Shown in pieces: positions 12,185 to 25,424 of a stretch of DNA of 64,000 nt; positions within the stretch are counted from its first letter, which is position 1, and each line of letters opens with the position of its first letter. The notes under the pieces are model-generated. The model was not told the origin of the DNA. It was given only the letters and a program-made list of their open reading frames with translations, and did no database searches. The position numbers were made by a program, and so were the translations under genes. The stretch comes from Druceiella hillmani (lineage: Eukaryota; Arthropoda; Insecta; Lepidoptera; Hepialidae), in the NCBI GenBank assembly GCA_039881145.1, contig JAYKKI010000052.1, positions 13,085,001-13,149,000 of the forward strand. The letters run 5' to 3'.

Positions 12185-13850
12185 TTAATGATAGCTTATT
12201 TTTAATTGTAAGTACATTTGAAATTCCAGTCAAGGTAAAATTTTGCAAGTGGCCAGTCAGTCGGCAGGAAAGGCATTTATTCATATCCATGTTTCTAAAC
12301 CTAATATAGCTGCTTCAGAGTCTATTATTATAGAAATGTTAACAAAGAACTAACAAGTGTGTAAAAATATTGTTATCCTTCCACTCTAATATGATTTTAC
12401 ATCTAGGTTGTAGATATTAGGTTCATTTCCATTTCTTTTTTTTATTTTTCGTGTGCCTAATTAATATTTTTTTTTTAAATATTCTTCATGTTCTTGATTC
12501 TTCTTTATTAGGCTTTAAGACTACCCTCGCCAATGCAGTCATTGATGATGAATGTGTTGCTATCATTAATATTCCTTGTACTGCTCGGCTTTAGTAATAA
12601 TTCTAAGTCCATTGATTTCGATATCTTTCCTATTCGACAGAAATCACATAATATTTCCTAAGTTTCTTTAGATTAATTTTGATCCTGTTTTACAAATCGT
12701 AGGTAATCTTTGTAAACTTTTAATTGTTGTTCATAATAAATTAGATTTTTTATACTTGTTTCATATTTTTACCATTGTAAAAAGCAAATATTCTACCGGT
12801 TTTTATTTTTTATTTCTCATATTTACCATAGAATATGATTACTCGAACTATAACAGTAAATAATACTCGAACTTTACAGTAAGAAATATTATCCTATGAT
12901 GAGACCCTAACGTTTCTACTGATCGATTAAAGCTTTGAGCTTTTAATGAACTTTTCATGAACATATTCACTGTCAGATATTCGTACTCTCTTCACTGAAC
13001 TATGGAAAGATAAACTATTTGGATCTTGCTGAAGATGTTTTAATAAGAATGTCTTAAAATTCCATATATCCGCTGTATTCTCGGAATATCAAGAAATACG
13101 AAAATGTTATCACAAAAAGTATTATTTGTTTTTTTTCTTTGATGTGCTATGGTAGTCTTGTTGCCCGGATTATTTTAGGCTCGGATTCTCAGCATTATTT
13201 GCGCGTTACCTGGGATTTTGGTCTGAAAATCTCATTATTATTATTCGCAAACATGATGTTTTCTTACATATTTTTCCACTGAAAATGGTGTTGAATTGTG
13301 GAAAAATCGGGGATTGACATATGGAACGTGTTCTTGATATATGTCTTCAAAGTTGTCATAAGAAAATATTTCCTTTCTTATCTCATCTACTGGTATTCTT
13401 TTTAATATTTGGACTTCTTTATATGTTTACAAATATAAAGATTTTTTAGTCTATCTGTTAGAAATATATAACTGTTTTGTTATTATTATATTCAAAATAT
13501 GTCAAATTATTCCAAAATACAAAATCGATTTTATAATTTGTATAAATACATAATATTTGCCGAACAAGACATGAAATTAATACATAAATCACGGTACAAT
13601 TTTGTTTTAAAAGATATAAAATTAAAATATTTTTTAAAATTCTTCAGGAAAAAAAATTAAGAGGTACGACAATGGACTCCATAGCAGCATTGAGCAGCAT
13701 TTGAAAGACCCGTGTTATTGTTTGAGTTTTACTTATGAATTATTTTTAAAAATTAATTTGGTTCTATTAAAGACAGGAGAACATCTCGGATTTTAATTTA
13801 TTATATATGAAAAACTTTATACTGGATAAAAATATTTCCATGTATTTTAT
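12185..13850. other. A+T-rich DNA, nothing recognised
   Basis: No reading frame of note, repeat array, RNA gene or transposon motif was found. Confidence 0.55.
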
Positions 13851-13932
13851 ACTACATAATTAGGAATCATAATTATACTACATAATTAGGAATCATAATT
13901 AGGAATCATAATTAGGGTTCATAATTAGGAAT
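13851..13932. repeat. 13-bp minisatellite (ATAATTAGGAATC)
   Basis: ATAATTAGGAATC or a close variant repeats about five times, in a mixture of a longer unit containing ACTACATAATTAGG (twice) and the bare 13-bp unit. Confidence 0.85.
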
Positions 13933-14272
13933 TGCTTAACCGTCAAAATTACATTTTAAAGACCTTACTTTTGTTTATGTACCGATTGTTGAATGAGTTA
14001 AAAAAATCCAAAAGTATATTAACGTAATATATTGGGATTAATTTTATAGCATGTATTTAAATTAAGGCGATTTATGTATTCCGCACCTTTATTAATGTCT
14101 TCAAATTCACAGAAAATTTAAACGAAGAAGATTAAGAACGAAAAAAAAACAGAAAATTGCCAACAGACGACGGTGCTCAATTCATAAATTCATTTCCAAC
14201 GTCGTAAATATGAAATCCCTGTATTAAACACATTTACAAAAAAAAATGTGGCAAAAATGTGACATCATTTTA
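13933..14272. other. Flank of the 383-bp duplication, nothing recognised
   Basis: Mostly A+T-rich. The last 120 bases become richer in G+C (ACAGACGACGGTGCTC near 14163), leading into the duplicated block. No gene is seen. Confidence 0.45.
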
Positions 14273-15010
14273 GCGAGCATCTTTTCCTCCCAAACAAAGC
14301 CGAGAAAGCTTCGCAACCATGTATCTTAACAAGGCGTCTTTATAGAGATTATATCAGAAAATGAGAAGTTTTTTGTAACCGCCAAGATGTCTCGAGTGGC
14401 CTCCCCGCCCAGGATTCCGGCGACGAGAATAAAAAAATAAGAAATCACCTGCGCGTTTCGTCTCATTTTCTTGAGCGAACGTTTTTGATGTCGTCATATT
14501 TTATTACGATGTCGTGTGAAATGTTAATGTTAAAATTACGTAAAATTTTAAATGCAGATTTTGCTTTAATTTTCATAACTATCAATTTCTTTTGTAATCA
14601 GATTTCATTGTTCGGGCTAATATTATGTAATTTTAATCGGGCATATAATTTAATAGCGAGCATATTTTCCTCCCAAACAAAGCCGAGAAAGCTTAGCAGC
14701 CATGTATCTTAACAAGGCGTCTTTATAGAGATTATTTCAGAAAATGAGAAGTTTTTTGTAATCGCCAAGATGTCTCGAGTGGCCTCCTCGTCCAGGAGAA
14801 AAAAAATAAGAAATAACCTGCGCGTTTCGTCTCATTTTCGTGAGCAAATGTTTTTGATGTACATTTCATCGTCATGTTTTATTACAATGTCGTGTGAAAT
14901 GTTAATATTAAAATTACGCAGATTTTGCTCTAATTTTCAAAACTATTAATTTCCTTTCAGTAATCGGGTTTCATTATTCGGGGTAATATTACGTGATTTT
15001 AGTTGGGTTT
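14273..15010. repeat. 383-bp tandem duplication, GC-richer head
   Basis: Unit one starts GCGAGCATCTTTTCCTCCCA at 14273 and unit two starts GCGAGCATATTTTCCTCCCA at 14656. Both then carry CAAAGCCGAGAAAGCTT, CATGTATCTTAACAAGGCG, CAAGATGTCTCGAGTGGCCT, CTGCGCGTTTCGTCTCATTT and a TGTCGTGTGAAATGTTAAT tail. Unit two lacks about 13 bases near CCAGGATTCCGG and has other small indels. Identity is high over the first 200 bp and lower in the A+T-rich tail. Neither unit encodes a recognisable protein. The well-preserved head could be a duplicated regulatory element or untranslated exon. Confidence 0.85.
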
Positions 15011-17138
15011 CCACTCAGTAATTTATATGATGTATATATAATTTAATACATTTCCTTGAAATATAACTGAGTCTGCTGTTATTAACGAAGTGCATAAAAT
15101 AATCTTTTAAATTACAAATATTTATAAAAGAGATTTATTAAGTGTTACATTATTTTAAATAATAACGCTTTTCTATAACAAAATTTGAGAAGAAGATTCG
15201 CTTATGAATCTAGCGATACAACTTTTTCATAGCGTAAATTTATTTTCAGTAAAGTAGTTACATTACTTCACATTACTTAAAGAATCATATTACATGAATC
15301 ATATGAATAATATTTATTAAGTTATATATGATATTTTCACATATTGTGTTATAAGGTATTATTCCTCGCATATTGAAAAAACAAAGCCATAAAACGGTGA
15401 AAAGCCTCATCGATTCGTTGAGTTTTCTTCCTCATAATTAGTCGAATTTTATCTTTACTGTTAAAAATATAACAAAAATATTTAATAATCTTATCGAATC
15501 ATTTAATAAATTTATAGTTTCGTATTTATATATCAAACATTTAAAATAAATCAAGGAGAGAGGACGTAAATAAAATGTTTAATCATTGTAAGTATAGTGA
15601 AATTATTACTTGGACTAATCGTGTCATGTGTAATTGTGACAAACCATAACAAAACATTTATGTAATTAAAATATCTGTACCTGGTTTAGACGAAATAAAA
15701 ACGTGGAAATTAAAATAAAGAAATATTAATACGTGTAAAATTTACGTTATGAAATACTGATAGCGTTGTCGTCATACTGCTTTTGTTTTGCCCATCTTTA
15801 ATTGGTTAACGAAAAAAAGGCACCGAATATTGTTTGGCGTCCAGGGTGCAAGGAGATCGATATTCTCTTAAGGGATATACAAAAAGTCTCGTTATTTTTG
15901 AGTATCGATTACCTTTTGTTCGATACCGAGTATCTTTGCGCCCAATATCTCTTAATCGATGCTTTTACTCATATGAGTACTTTACTGCAGGTATTCTAGG
16001 GAATTCTTTCCTTAAAATAATACTCGATAAACTTCTTTTAAATGGTGGTAATATAATGATCACCAAAGTATTATCATACTAGTGACACTTTTTTTAAATT
16101 GAACAAAATAGTATTAACGCATATTTCGGTATCTAACTCGAAGCGAAACGATGGAAAAAACATTATTTTTAAGAGATTGCATCGAGGTAGCATGGGAAGT
16201 TTAGAATTTTATTCACGTTCCCTCTCTTCTTTAATCGTTTCGCTGATTTCTTTTGTATTTTAGTTATTCATGACAAAATTTAAGGTTTTTGAGTCATCTA
16301 GAAGTAGTACAAATATTTAAGGAGTGAGTAGCTGAGTTAATATAAACATAACTATATTCAAATGTTAATATGTCAAGAAATATTTAAACTAATATATATT
16401 TGATTTACTAATATGCATTGGAGGTTGGTGGAGTTATTCATAATTACTTTCAAACAAAATTACAAGTCTGGAGATCAAATAGATTTTGAGTTGTAGGAGA
16501 TATAAAGTTGCTCGAAACTAACTTGTAAACATATGATGAGTGTTCACCATTTTTTGTTTTCTGATTTTGGCTGACATACTGTCATGTGTCTTGACAAAAG
16601 GTTCTGTACATTATGATGTATCTTTGGATGATCAACAGACAGATATTGAGATATTTAGTTAGGTTTTCTATAAGGTATCATTTTTGCTAGCGGTCTTTAG
16701 ACGGGGATACGGTAATCTATATTACTGTATTAATTATATTTAATTGAATTGACATTATTAACATTAATGAACCAATTTTGGAATGAAGATTGATTCATCG
16801 ATAGCCATATAACAGTATAGTTTTTTGAGAACAACGATATTAATTGATCGCATATGATAATATGAACTGACCTCTAAGTCGTCGTCACAATAAGTTCCAT
16901 GTGAATCTCATAAACTGTCTGCAGATGAGAATAATTGAAGTGTATTGTTTTTTCCCTTTGTTTAAATAAACATTTGTATTAATTAAATTTTTCTATGTAC
17001 ATTACTATAATTTGTATTGTAGTTTGTTTATACAATTTTGATGGTATCATATAATCAGTAAGAATATGTTTAAATTTGGAATATGGAGAATAACTCTCAA
17101 ACAATGTAACATAATATTTACGAAAAGTATCGATACCT

Positions 17139-17140
<2 letters not shown>
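15011..17140. other. A+T-rich DNA, nothing recognised
   Basis: Overlapping frames at 15802-16082 lie in a segment less A+T-rich than its flanks, rich in TATCGAT and GATACC words, but have no recognisable domain. No RNA gene or transposon motif is seen. Confidence 0.5.

Positions 17141-17198
<58 letters not shown>
17141..17198. repeat. (TA)n microsatellite
   Basis: A pure alternating AT run of about 57 bp. Confidence 0.95.
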
Positions 17199-17201
<3 letters not shown>

Positions 17202-18410
17202 TACTTTCCTTTCGGGGGTTTTGATTACAGCTATAATGAGACTTTACTTCTTAGGCTAGATATCGTAAAATTTGGCATAGCGCTTGACCCAATAATATAT
17301 TTCATAAGCTAACGTTGAAAAACATTTGCATAATAATTTTTGAAAGTAAAAATTTTATTTTTATTAAACTGAAAGGAAAAGTTAAAAGAAAACTGAAACT
17401 AATCCTAGAGACATTGTTGAACATATTTACAACTGCTACTGTTATGAAGAAACAACTTTACTGTAAATTTACCAGAAATCAACGGCAATGATCACAAATA
17501 TCAGTTTTTTTTTTAAATTCAGGATATTTTGACTACTGTAGAAAGTGCAATAGACGACATGTTTAAATTATTAAAACTAGCCATTAATTTTAATGTGGTT
17601 GATAGTATATTAGGAATAATATGTGCTATTTATATATATCTAACTACGCGGGGAACTGCAGCACGAGTATACCAAGTGCACAAGTGCAAATTACCCTAAT
17701 GTCTTTTCCAAAGCATGCTTCATGTATTTACGTTATTACATTTTACAAGTTTATATAATGTGTACTTACAAAATATTGGATGCGTGCATTCAGTATTAGG
17801 CAGACTTGTTTTGTGTTTCAACATTATATTTATTTTTAATCAGTTATTTAGCTATGTAATAAAAGGAACCATAATTTGCTACTATTATTACTCTAAGAAA
17901 AGTTTTGGTATATAATCCAGCAATATAATTTAGTTTTACAATTCTATTATACGTCATTTACCTGTTTATAAAAGTTTAATGAACTTATTAGGTTCTTTGT
18001 GAACCTTTATCAAGGCAATAGACAATTGTAAAAGCGGGCCTGTCCCCTCTCTTCTTTGTTTAAAGTACACTGGTATTTCGCGCAATACGCCCTCTATCTT
18101 TACAGTCATTCAGTCAACTCGATTATTCGATTTACATTGTTATGCTAGCTTGCAGTTTCTTCTATTAGGAGGTTTTCTCTGTATAAAGACATTATAACAA
18201 ATTATGAAGAGATGTATATTATGTTGATTGCAGGTCAGTATTTTTTATAAGCTATCTATTTTCTGTCAGTTCTGCTGATTAGTCAGATTTGAGTAATGTG
18301 GGGAAAAGATGGCACTTGGTAGGGAAATTTAAGTTTTATTATCACAAAATATACAATATATCGATTGTAGAAAAAATATTTCCCACTCGGAAAAACATAG
18401 CAATATTTAT
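17199..18410. other. A+T-rich DNA, nothing recognised
   Basis: No gene, array or transposon motif was recognised. Confidence 0.55.
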
Positions 18411-18444
18411 TTTCGAAGTAATTATAATTACAATTACTTCGAAA
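18411..18444. repeat. Perfect 13-bp inverted repeat
   Basis: TTTCGAAGTAATT (18411-18423) and its complement (18432-18444) flank eight bases. A small dyad with no evident function. Confidence 0.8.
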
Positions 18445-18575
18445 TTAAATACTACTCTCTTTTCTTGGGGTATTTGAATATGTGTGAATTTAACGTACAT
18501 AAAACTAGTTTATCGTTAATGTTTCATAAACCAAATTAAATAAAAATAATCTTCAATAAATATAGAGTATTTTCG

Positions 18576-19509
<934 letters not shown>

Positions 19510-20245
19510 AAGACCACAAAGTAGTTCATTCAGATCAATCAAAAATGTTTCTTGCAGCGCCCCTTGACGAGTTAATAACATAACACTTAAATCACAAAAT
19601 TTTGACCGAAAACTGGACGCGTCGTTAAATCATATACTTTTTACCGGAAACGGTATCTAAATCGGTTAAACGGTTTTGAAGAAAAATAAGAGCATTCCTT
19701 TGCAACGAAATATTGCAGCGCTCCCTGGCGATCTAACCCCATAACACCTATCTAAGAACCATCGCTGATTAGTTCCGAATATTTTGCAGAAAACCGTATC
19801 TAAATCGGTCAAACCATTTTATATGGAAATAGGAATGTCCGTTTGCAACAAAATGTAGCCGCACCCCTGGTGAACTTACTCAATTACACCTATCAGAGAA
19901 CCATCACCGATTAGTCTCAAATATTTTTCAGAAAACCGTGTCTAAATCGTTCAAATCATTTCGGAGATAAATGGGAAAATTCGCTTGCAACAAAATGTTT
20001 ATTGCAACACCCCCTGGTAAGTAATTACCATAACACCTATCTAAGAATCATTGCGGATTAGTCCCAAATATTTTGGAGAAAATCATATTTAAATCAGTCG
20101 CACCGTTTGGGAGATAAATGGGAATATTCCTTCTCAACAAAATATTTATTTCGGCGCTCTCTGGTGCGTAATCACCGTAATAACTATCTCAGAACTATTG
20201 TCAATGAATAATAAATATTTTACAGAAAACCGTAACTAAATCGCA
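19510..20245. repeat. Minisatellite, five units of 142-148 bp
   Basis: The landmark GTATCTAAATCGGT or a variant recurs near 19652, 19794, 19936, 20082 and 20230. Between occurrences the same ordered words appear: a GATAAATGGGAA-type word, TTGCAACAAAAT, GCACCCCCTGG, ATAACACCTATCTAAGAA, GATTAGTCCCAAATATTTT and CAGAAAACCGT. The units are diverged, with no two identical, so the array is old. The phrase resembles insect minisatellites I remember. No protein frame is kept. Confidence 0.85.
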
Positions 20246-20615
20246 GTGTCGTGTTGATAAATGCAAAAAACTCATAAAATAGGCAAATAAAAAAAATTAA
20301 CATATGTTTTCTTAATATGTGGTATACACATAAATTAATATTTAAAATTTCAATTAATGAATAATAGTGTTTTTAGTAGTATGAAATTCCTGGTACTATA
20401 GTTGCATGGGGACAACAGTTACTATAAGACACTTCCTTTTGAGTCACTAGGACAACTATTAAAAAAGTATTAAATTGCAAAATATTCACAACAATTATTT
20501 ATGTATTAATTTTTATTAAGATTAATAAAACAATGACTAATAAAATAATTTTTACATATTTCCTGGTTTTCACCGGGGACAGAGTTATGTCGCCCTTGGA
20601 CAAATTAAAGTTAAT
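20246..20615. other. A+T-rich DNA, nothing recognised
   Basis: It lies between the minisatellite and the transposase relic. No coding or repeat signal was recognised. Confidence 0.5.
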
Positions 20616-20780
20616 TTACCCATAAACGAAAGCCTTCATGTGGACCCAAATGTAAAAATCATATAGCGTTAAGTCAAGATATCTTGCAAGCTAAGGGATC
20701 GGTCCTCCTCTATTGATCCACCGCTAGGCCATTGAGGCACAGCTAAACGAAAGTGCCACGGGTAGCCACCATGCTGGAAT
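20616..20780 (-). pseudogene. DDE transposase relic (Tc1/mariner superfamily-like)
   Basis: On the minus strand one frame reads RWINRGGPIP, a stop, then LARYLDLTLYDFYIWVHMK and AFVYG before a stop at 20616-20618. This follows the block around the third catalytic Asp of insect Tc1/mariner-superfamily DDE transposases, which in intact proteins has the order RW-GRGGP--WP-RSPDLTP-DF-LWG--K--VY. The expected W-P of the WPxRSPDL motif is lost to the stop. The SPD Asp is still visible as the D of YLDLT. Sequence upstream on the minus strand (to about 20780) stays open in part but is not clearly homologous. The first two catalytic residues were not found. This is a short decayed fragment. Confidence 0.65.
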
Positions 20781-22859
20781 ATCATATTTTGTAACTTGGC
20801 CAGTGGACCGTTTTCAATCAATTTCGTAAAATTGTTTTTTAAAAAAAATCCTAGTTTTCCCCATTTAAGTTCTGGGGCAAAAAGTAGGCTAAATGGTTGT
20901 TTATTACATTTATCCTAACATTGATTGAGAATCGAGATTGGGAACTCCTTTTCTTACACTTCCTAGCACTTTCATCTTTTTCTTTTTATGACTAATAGCG
21001 GATGTTGTGGTAATTAATAATATTAAGAAAACTTCAGGTTTTCGGCGTTATTAATGAATCCCTAAAATTCTTTTTTCCGATCGGATATTCTACTAGTGTT
21101 CGGACGGGCTTGTAGTGATATGGGTGTGGATCATGTACAAAACCGTTCGTTGCAACATTCCAAGATGCCAAGCTATAACGTCCGCATTTTGGGATGTTGT
21201 ATCACACAAAAATAAATTACCCTAATATAATAACACAAAGAAAATCTAGGTAGAGTCCACTCTTATTTGTATTTTTATTGAACTACGTAAATTTTTTGCA
21301 ATATGTAGACTTCTTTGAATAAGTGATTAATAAAATAAGTTCCATAGTAATTTATACTTAAAATATATAACCATAATCGCTGTAAATAAATAAATAATTT
21401 AGTTTGTATAGAATTCATCAAGTTTTATTAATTTTATTCCGAAAGCAGGCGATCATTTCTAAAAAGTTACTTGGGCCGATTAAGTGTTCTTTTCTTGTTA
21501 AAAAATAAAAATTATTAAGTTTAAATTAAATTCTTTTCTTTCAGAAATGTTTGAAACAACAAAAATAGTTGTTCTGAAAAAAAAACCGGGAATGTTATCA
21601 TTAAATCAAAGCAAATTCGGACAGAGATTGCATAGACAAAATTATTGCAAGTAACCTCTATCACTATTATTTAAAAGGAATATAAGTCGATTAGCAAAAA
21701 CCTGTAGATATATTAAGTGGTATTTTTTCCTAGGCTTTAACATAACAGTTCAAAAAATCCATCATGTAGTTTCTATATTATCAAGAAAGAAGTAAACGAT
21801 ACAAATAAAGTCACATTTCTATATCGGGCAGGTTAATAAGATTTAATCCTCATATTTTCTTACAAAAAAATGTTTTAAAAACGGAATTTTAGTCATCAAA
21901 GTTTACATGTACTGTCTTTATCTATGACTTGCCGCTATTTGGTAGGGAGGGATAATATATCTTCAGCATCCAAGTTGATGACCTATGTTAAAAAAAGGCA
22001 ATGCCGTTTTGATAGTTTTCCAACTCTCAATTTTTTTATACTTCGAGCAAGTGATAATCAGATATTGTAATATCTAGTAGTGGAATGCAGCTCTGCAATT
22101 TCGAATGAACATATTATGCCGTGTATGGTTTAACTTTATCACGAAGGAAGTAGTTTCGTTGACTAGTTTGTTAGCTAATCGATTTATTTTCTGACTATAA
22201 ATCTCTCTTCTGAAATATGCATTCCAACTAACAACTCCCTTAATATTGCACCAGCAGCTCAATATTTCCTTTTCGGTATTTAATTGAGGTTTAAATATTG
22301 AAATTCTTGTACGTTCAGCACTAAATCATTGATATTTGAGTGTGTGATTTATGTACATAATCCACTTTTTATCATTAGTTACTAATTGATTTAATAAATT
22401 GAAGTTAACTTTTAATCACAAAAGTCTATTCTTGATGTCGGTGTCAATTAATTTATTTCCAGTTGACGTATTGAAATCTTAGCGTAAATACTATCATTAA
22501 CTGATCACCCTTTGCACTATTTATACCTTTTAATAATTCCGGAACATTCGACAAATTTTCTGGAAATTTTCCGACCTGAAAGTTTCCGGCTACAAACTTA
22601 CTATCTTACCAAATAATAAATTATTTCTATATATTTCATGCATAATATATAGTACAGTTAAATTCTCAGGCTAATTAAATTTTTGAATTTGCTCAGTGCC
22701 TAATAAAATATTTGTAAGTAGCATTAAAATTGTTTACTACAAAGCTTCATTATAGGAAACGCAGCCATTTGTAACGCAAAGTGGCGGCATCTACAGTAAC
22801 TATTTCTATTTATATGTACGTTTCTAAATCTACATGTAAGTAACTATATATTATATGTA
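20781..22859. other. A+T-rich DNA with one inverted repeat
   Basis: The only structure seen is the dyad at 21153-21199. A minus-strand frame at 22074-22262 has no recognisable motif and is judged to be chance. Confidence 0.45.
21153..21199. repeat. 16-bp inverted repeat with 15-nt loop
   Basis: CAACATTCCAAGATGC (21153-21168) pairs with GCATTTTGGGATGTTG (21184-21199) at 14 of 16 positions. The flanks are slightly G+C-richer than the local average. Confidence 0.75.
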
Positions 22860-23200
22860 ATAAGTGATCTATGTATGTAAACCGAGCTCACATAAGCAAA
22901 CTCCGACCTTTGTCTGCGAGGAGGGTGGGTACATATATACGGAGGGTCGTACTGAGGTCACGTAGAAAAAAGAACTTTTTCAGTGCTAATGATCCCCGCA
23001 CGTGCCCACGATACGGTTCGACTTTACTATTGCGTTCTTGTGCTACAGAAGCACCATCATTAGGTTTTAACTACCCGAGCGAATATCGAAGTTTGATCAT
23101 GTTTTGTTTGAAAAGAAAAGGCATTACGAGTCGTGAAAATGTTGTGCGGTTAAGATTATTTCGCTGCTATGTTGGTACGTTTCAGTTAATGTGAAGTAAT
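22860..23200. other. GC-richer unique patch with an open frame
   Basis: Composition changes sharply here (GAGGAGGGTGGGTACATATA near 22918, CCCGCACGTGCCCACGATAC near 22994). A plus-strand frame of 107 codons (22871-23194) covers the patch, but its Arg-rich translation matches nothing I know. I see no start-site context or splice pattern that would make it a gene. It may be a regulatory element, an untranslated exon or an old insertion. Confidence 0.3.
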
Positions 23201-24054
23201 TTTATTTCTCGTGTAATCCAATATACATTAATAACTTCGTACGAGTCAACTTTCTAAATTGCATCAGACATTGAATTTCGTTTTGGAAATTTTTCTGTGT
23301 TCTTATCAAAAGAAGTTTTCCTTGAATTTCCGTCGTTTTCGGTTATTACTGCGTGTTGACTTAACCAGGTTATGAAGTTTAAATCTACACATTAAATTAT
23401 CACATATACTGAATTAGATATCTTAAAGGTTCTTTCTATTATACGTAAATGATTCGGGAGAAACTAAAGTAATTTTAACTTACAGAAGACTAATTAGGAA
23501 TCTTCAAGTCTTGAATTAGGGGAAATTATATATTTACGCGAATATCTTGAAAACGAAAAATATTAATGTTATTGATCATTTTGCAAGTAAATTGTAGAGG
23601 ATGCGTTGCCATTGTAGTTTGTCAGTATATTAATGTGTAATTATTTGTTTACATTTATTAAGTTATAATTTTCCCAACAGAGTATTTAACTAGTTTTATT
23701 TCATATATTATCATAATTTGGGTTTGTTTATTTCGATTAGTAATAAAACAATTTAATTGGCAATGTTAAAGAAATATTAAAAATTGTGTTTTTTTAAGCT
23801 CAAGCAAATTTTGAAAAAAAATATTTGTTATAACAATGAATTTTAAATACACATTCTTTTAATTAATAATTCTTCTTCATCATTTTAATTTTTCATCATT
23901 TTTCATTTTAGAATCATAATTTCAAGTACCTGTATTATGATTAGGATTTTTTCTCTTAATTATCCGCCAGCGATACCATCATTACAATTTTAATGACTGC
24001 CTCATCATTCAAATTATTGAGAACCATTAACGAGACCAAAAATATGTAAGTGGT
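23201..24054. other. A+T-rich DNA, nothing recognised
   Basis: No gene or repeat was recognised. Confidence 0.55.
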
Positions 24055-24560
24055 ACCGACTTTCTACTTCCATTAAAAATACGAGTCTACGTATCCTTTG
24101 AAGTTCGTATCGCAGACTAGCGAGTCCTCGTGATGCTGCTTCAAGCTGAAGTGAAAGCTTGCTAGTCTCGGTCGTCTGCAGAGCGCAGACTACCGCGGGC
24201 CACGAAAAGGAAAAAAAGACAAAGTTTTTCTCATCAAGTAAATGTAAACAAAGCTACCAGCTGAAAGTATTTCTTTCGGAGAAAAGACATATTTTATCAC
24301 TAAAGGGACTAAATTGTGAAAGAAAATTTATTTGATTTGGCCTAGTGAAATTATTCATAATAAATGTGAGAATTGTCCTAGGAAATTGTGGGAGAAGAGG
24401 ATCTATTGTGGTTATTTTGGGACGAACACGAGTTGTCTGTTTTTATTATCTCTCATAAAAGGTTTAGGTTCTCACGGGTAAATATTTTATGTAGACGTGT
24501 TTTAGACACAAGCACGATATAACGAAACATTGTTTGCTTTGTATGGAAGGTAAGGTTAAT
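24055..24560 (+). other. Candidate promoter / first-exon-like patch
   Basis: The first 170 bases are CpG-containing and rich in dyads: AGACTAGC near 24115 pairs with GCTAGTCT near 24162, and GTCTGC/GCAGAC flank AGAGC near 24174. They are followed by an A+T-richer stretch without repeats, ending at TGGAAGGTAAGGTTA near 24550, which resembles an insect splice donor (G, then GTAAGG). The combination would fit a transcription start with a non-coding first exon, but no acceptor or coding exon can be linked to it. This is inference only. Confidence 0.2.
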
Positions 24561-25424
24561 ATATTAACTGTAATTTATTCCTGAGGAAACTTGCTGAAAT
24601 GTTGTGAGCGAACTTAGAGCCTTCATAATAGTTAGGTTTTAAATTTGATCACCACTATTAACGCCTTGCATATGCTATTGAATACCTCTTTTATGAATAT
24701 GAAAGGTGAAATAAATAGATTTACCTCATATATATCTAGACTATTTTCCATGTATGTTTTAAATTAATTTTATGTTAGGAGTGCTCATTAAATTTTTGTA
24801 TGAAATTATTGGGACACATTTATTTTAGTTCGTTTTCCGATGTATACCTTTTCAATCAAACCTTACCGCGTTTAACCGTTTTGCATTAGCAATGCATTTA
24901 GCGTTTTATGAGTATTCGTTTGAAACTAAAACTCTATTACGGTGCATGTGTGGTGAATTGATTAGTCAATACGGTGTACTGATTAGTCACTTGACTAGTC
25001 AAGTGAAATAAAAAATATTATTTTACATTGAAACTTCAAAATTGTAGTAAGAAGTAATATAGTATCGGAAATATCATTTAGTGATTTAAATCATATTGAG
25101 AGAAATTTAATTATTTTCCGGATTAATTCAAGTATTACCCAAATTGTTTGTATAATTTGTATATTTTGTTTTATTTTTAGCCTTCGACTTAAAAATGCAT
25201 TTTAGGAATATATTTATATGAGAGAAATCTCTTTCAGTTAACGAAAACATTGGAAGTGGAGAACTTAGTCCCTAATACAATCATATAGACTGAAATAAAA
25301 TATCAGACAATACAAAATTAACTATCTATTACAATAAAACAGTTAAAAATATGACTATGTAGTAAAGATTAACTTATTAGTACCTATATTAGCAAGTAAT
25401 TCAGAAATCAATATTTAGATGTAA
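24561..25424. other. A+T-rich DNA with one palindrome
   Basis: The 20-bp palindrome at 24987-25006 is the only structure seen. Confidence 0.5.
24987..25006. repeat. Perfect 20-bp palindrome
   Basis: TCACTTGACTAGTCAAGTGA is its own reverse complement, centred on ACTAGT. The word GATTAGTCA occurs twice just upstream (near 24959 and 24981). It could be a binding site for a dimeric factor or a chance dyad. Confidence 0.9.

Noticed and set aside
12895..12920. GAGACCCTAACG-like word resembling miR-125
   Set aside because: Only about a dozen bases agree, and no hairpin partner is present.
22871..23194. 107-codon Arg-rich frame
   Set aside because: No family match and no start or splice context. 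Listed only as a GC-richer patch.
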